Part shown: positions 5,603 to 6,213 of the stretch, one piece after another
How the letters are laid out: every line of letters begins with the position of its first letter
How positions within the stretch are numbered: position 1 is the first letter of the stretch
NCBI GenBank assembly: GCA_002686135.1
Contig: NZAO01000011.1
Location: forward strand, 3,104 to 9,316
Direction: 5' to 3'
Source: Rhodospirillaceae bacterium
GTDB lineage: Bacteria; Pseudomonadota; Alphaproteobacteria; UBA11136
Length of the DNA stretch: 6,213 nt
Position numbers and translations under genes: made by a program
Notes under the pieces: model-generated
What the model was told of the DNA's origin: nothing
The model's database searches: none
The model's input: only the letters and a program-made list of their open reading frames with translations

Positions 5603-6213
5603 CTAAAGCGAGTCGAGAATCTCCTGTCGCTTGACTTCGTAATCGTACTGCGTGATGAGGTCGGCGTCGTGAAGCTCCTCCAACTCGCGCAGGCGTAGGG
5701 CAATATCGTCTTCGCCGGCTAATACTGGCGCTGCGGGCGCTCACTCGGCATATTGCAAGGGTTTTGCAGTTGCAACTAGACGCCTCGGCTCTGGCGATTC
5801 ACCTTGTTCGGGGGCCGGAAGATGCGCTAGTTCCATGGTGATGGAGCGGCCGAGCTCGGCGAGCGCGAAGCTGCCGCGAGCTATGCCCACCCTGAAGCCC
5901 GCGAAGTCAACGACTTCAGTTAAAAATGAAGTCCCCCCGTTAGGCTGTATGAACACGGTGTCACCGCCCGGCAGTCGGTCAAGCGCCAGTGCCAGCACCG
6001 CATAGTCGTCAGGTTGGCTCGGATTGGCGGCAGGACTGACCAGATGGTCGTTCTCGACGGCGAGCTTGACCAACTCCGCATGTGTCATGTTGCCGAGTAG
6101 CGGTTGCGGCAGAAGCGCCGCCGGAACCACGAAGAAGCGGGTATCCGGCTGCTTTGGGGTCACCACCTGGGCTATGCCCGCATCGATAGTGACGCCCGTT
6201 TCCTGGACACGGT
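5603..6213 (-). pseudogene. SHOCT-domain protein gene interrupted by an in-frame TGA, 5' end outside window
   Basis: The frame is open from the window edge, so the first in-window start, GTG 6166, is probably internal and the gene is partial. The body (about 155 codons) is of unrecognised type. It contains PQPLLGNMTHAELVKLA and GGDTVFIQPNGGTSFLTEV. It meets TGA at 5743-5741. The same frame then continues for 45 codons to TAG 5605-5603. It first encodes an Ala/Pro linker (APAAPVLAGEDD) and then LRLRELEELHDADLITQYDY followed by EVKRQEILDSL. That is the pattern of the SHOCT short C-terminal domain: a leucine-rich helix, an aspartate turn with IT, then an acidic/lysine helix. A linker and domain intact in the same frame argue for a recent nonsense change. 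Other genes here end in TGA, so the codon is a normal stop in this organism. Programmed readthrough or a sequencing error are the alternatives. Confidence 0.65.

Noticed and set aside
5741..5743. TGA as selenocysteine or a reassigned codon
   Set aside because: The acetolactate synthase, amidotransferase and nuclease genes all end at TGA, and no selenocysteine-type context or stem-loop was seen.
5475..5744. 89-codon minus-strand frame starting with GTGA overlap at the TGA of the upstream frame
   Set aside because: Its first half is arginine-rich and overlaps the much better SHOCT-coding frame. Only the last 35 codons look at all coding-like, and they have no Shine-Dalgarno site.

Overview
This 6.2 kb window looks like part of a proteobacterial chromosome, most likely alphaproteobacterial. 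That is an inference from a tRNA-Glu with an encoded CCA end, an epimerase of the hopanoid-associated HpnA type, the secreted nuclease and the moderately high GC. No gene here fixes the genus. Genes are short, sit on both strands, and are separated by long weakly coding gaps, as in an accessory or rearranged region.

Layout. Positions 1-313 hold no convincing gene. A complete tRNA-Glu(CUC) lies on the minus strand at 314-389. An NAD-dependent epimerase/reductase resembling HpnA occupies 620-1681 on the minus strand, preceded by a possible short leader ORF that overlaps its start codon. A gap of about 500 bp separates it from a divergent, clearly AT-richer gene at 2212-3888 (+) for an acetolactate-synthase-type thiamine diphosphate enzyme. 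That gene has a consensus extended -10 promoter and a strong Shine-Dalgarno sequence. It is the best candidate for recent horizontal acquisition in the window.

The right half is built around a diverged inverted repeat of about 103-105 bp (3893-3995 and 5376-5480). Each copy carries the same leader and the same first codons (for K-R-L-L) of a signal peptide. The right copy leads into an intact secreted staphylococcal-nuclease-like gene (4931-5395, minus). The left copy leads into an unrelated short secreted-protein reading frame whose start codon reads ATA (3976-4200, plus). That frame ends at the start of a class I glutamine amidotransferase (4181-4915, plus), which converges on the nuclease.

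The right edge holds the 3' part of a gene on the minus strand (5603 to beyond 6213). An in-frame TGA separates its main body from a well-formed SHOCT-like C-terminal domain, so it looks like a nonsense-disrupted gene.

No shared pathway is evident. Epimerase, acetolactate synthase, amidotransferase and nuclease appear to be independent genes. The most unusual features are the inverted leader/signal-peptide repeat with two different downstream genes, and the stop codon inside the SHOCT protein. No defence system, CRISPR array, transposase or integrase was recognised.
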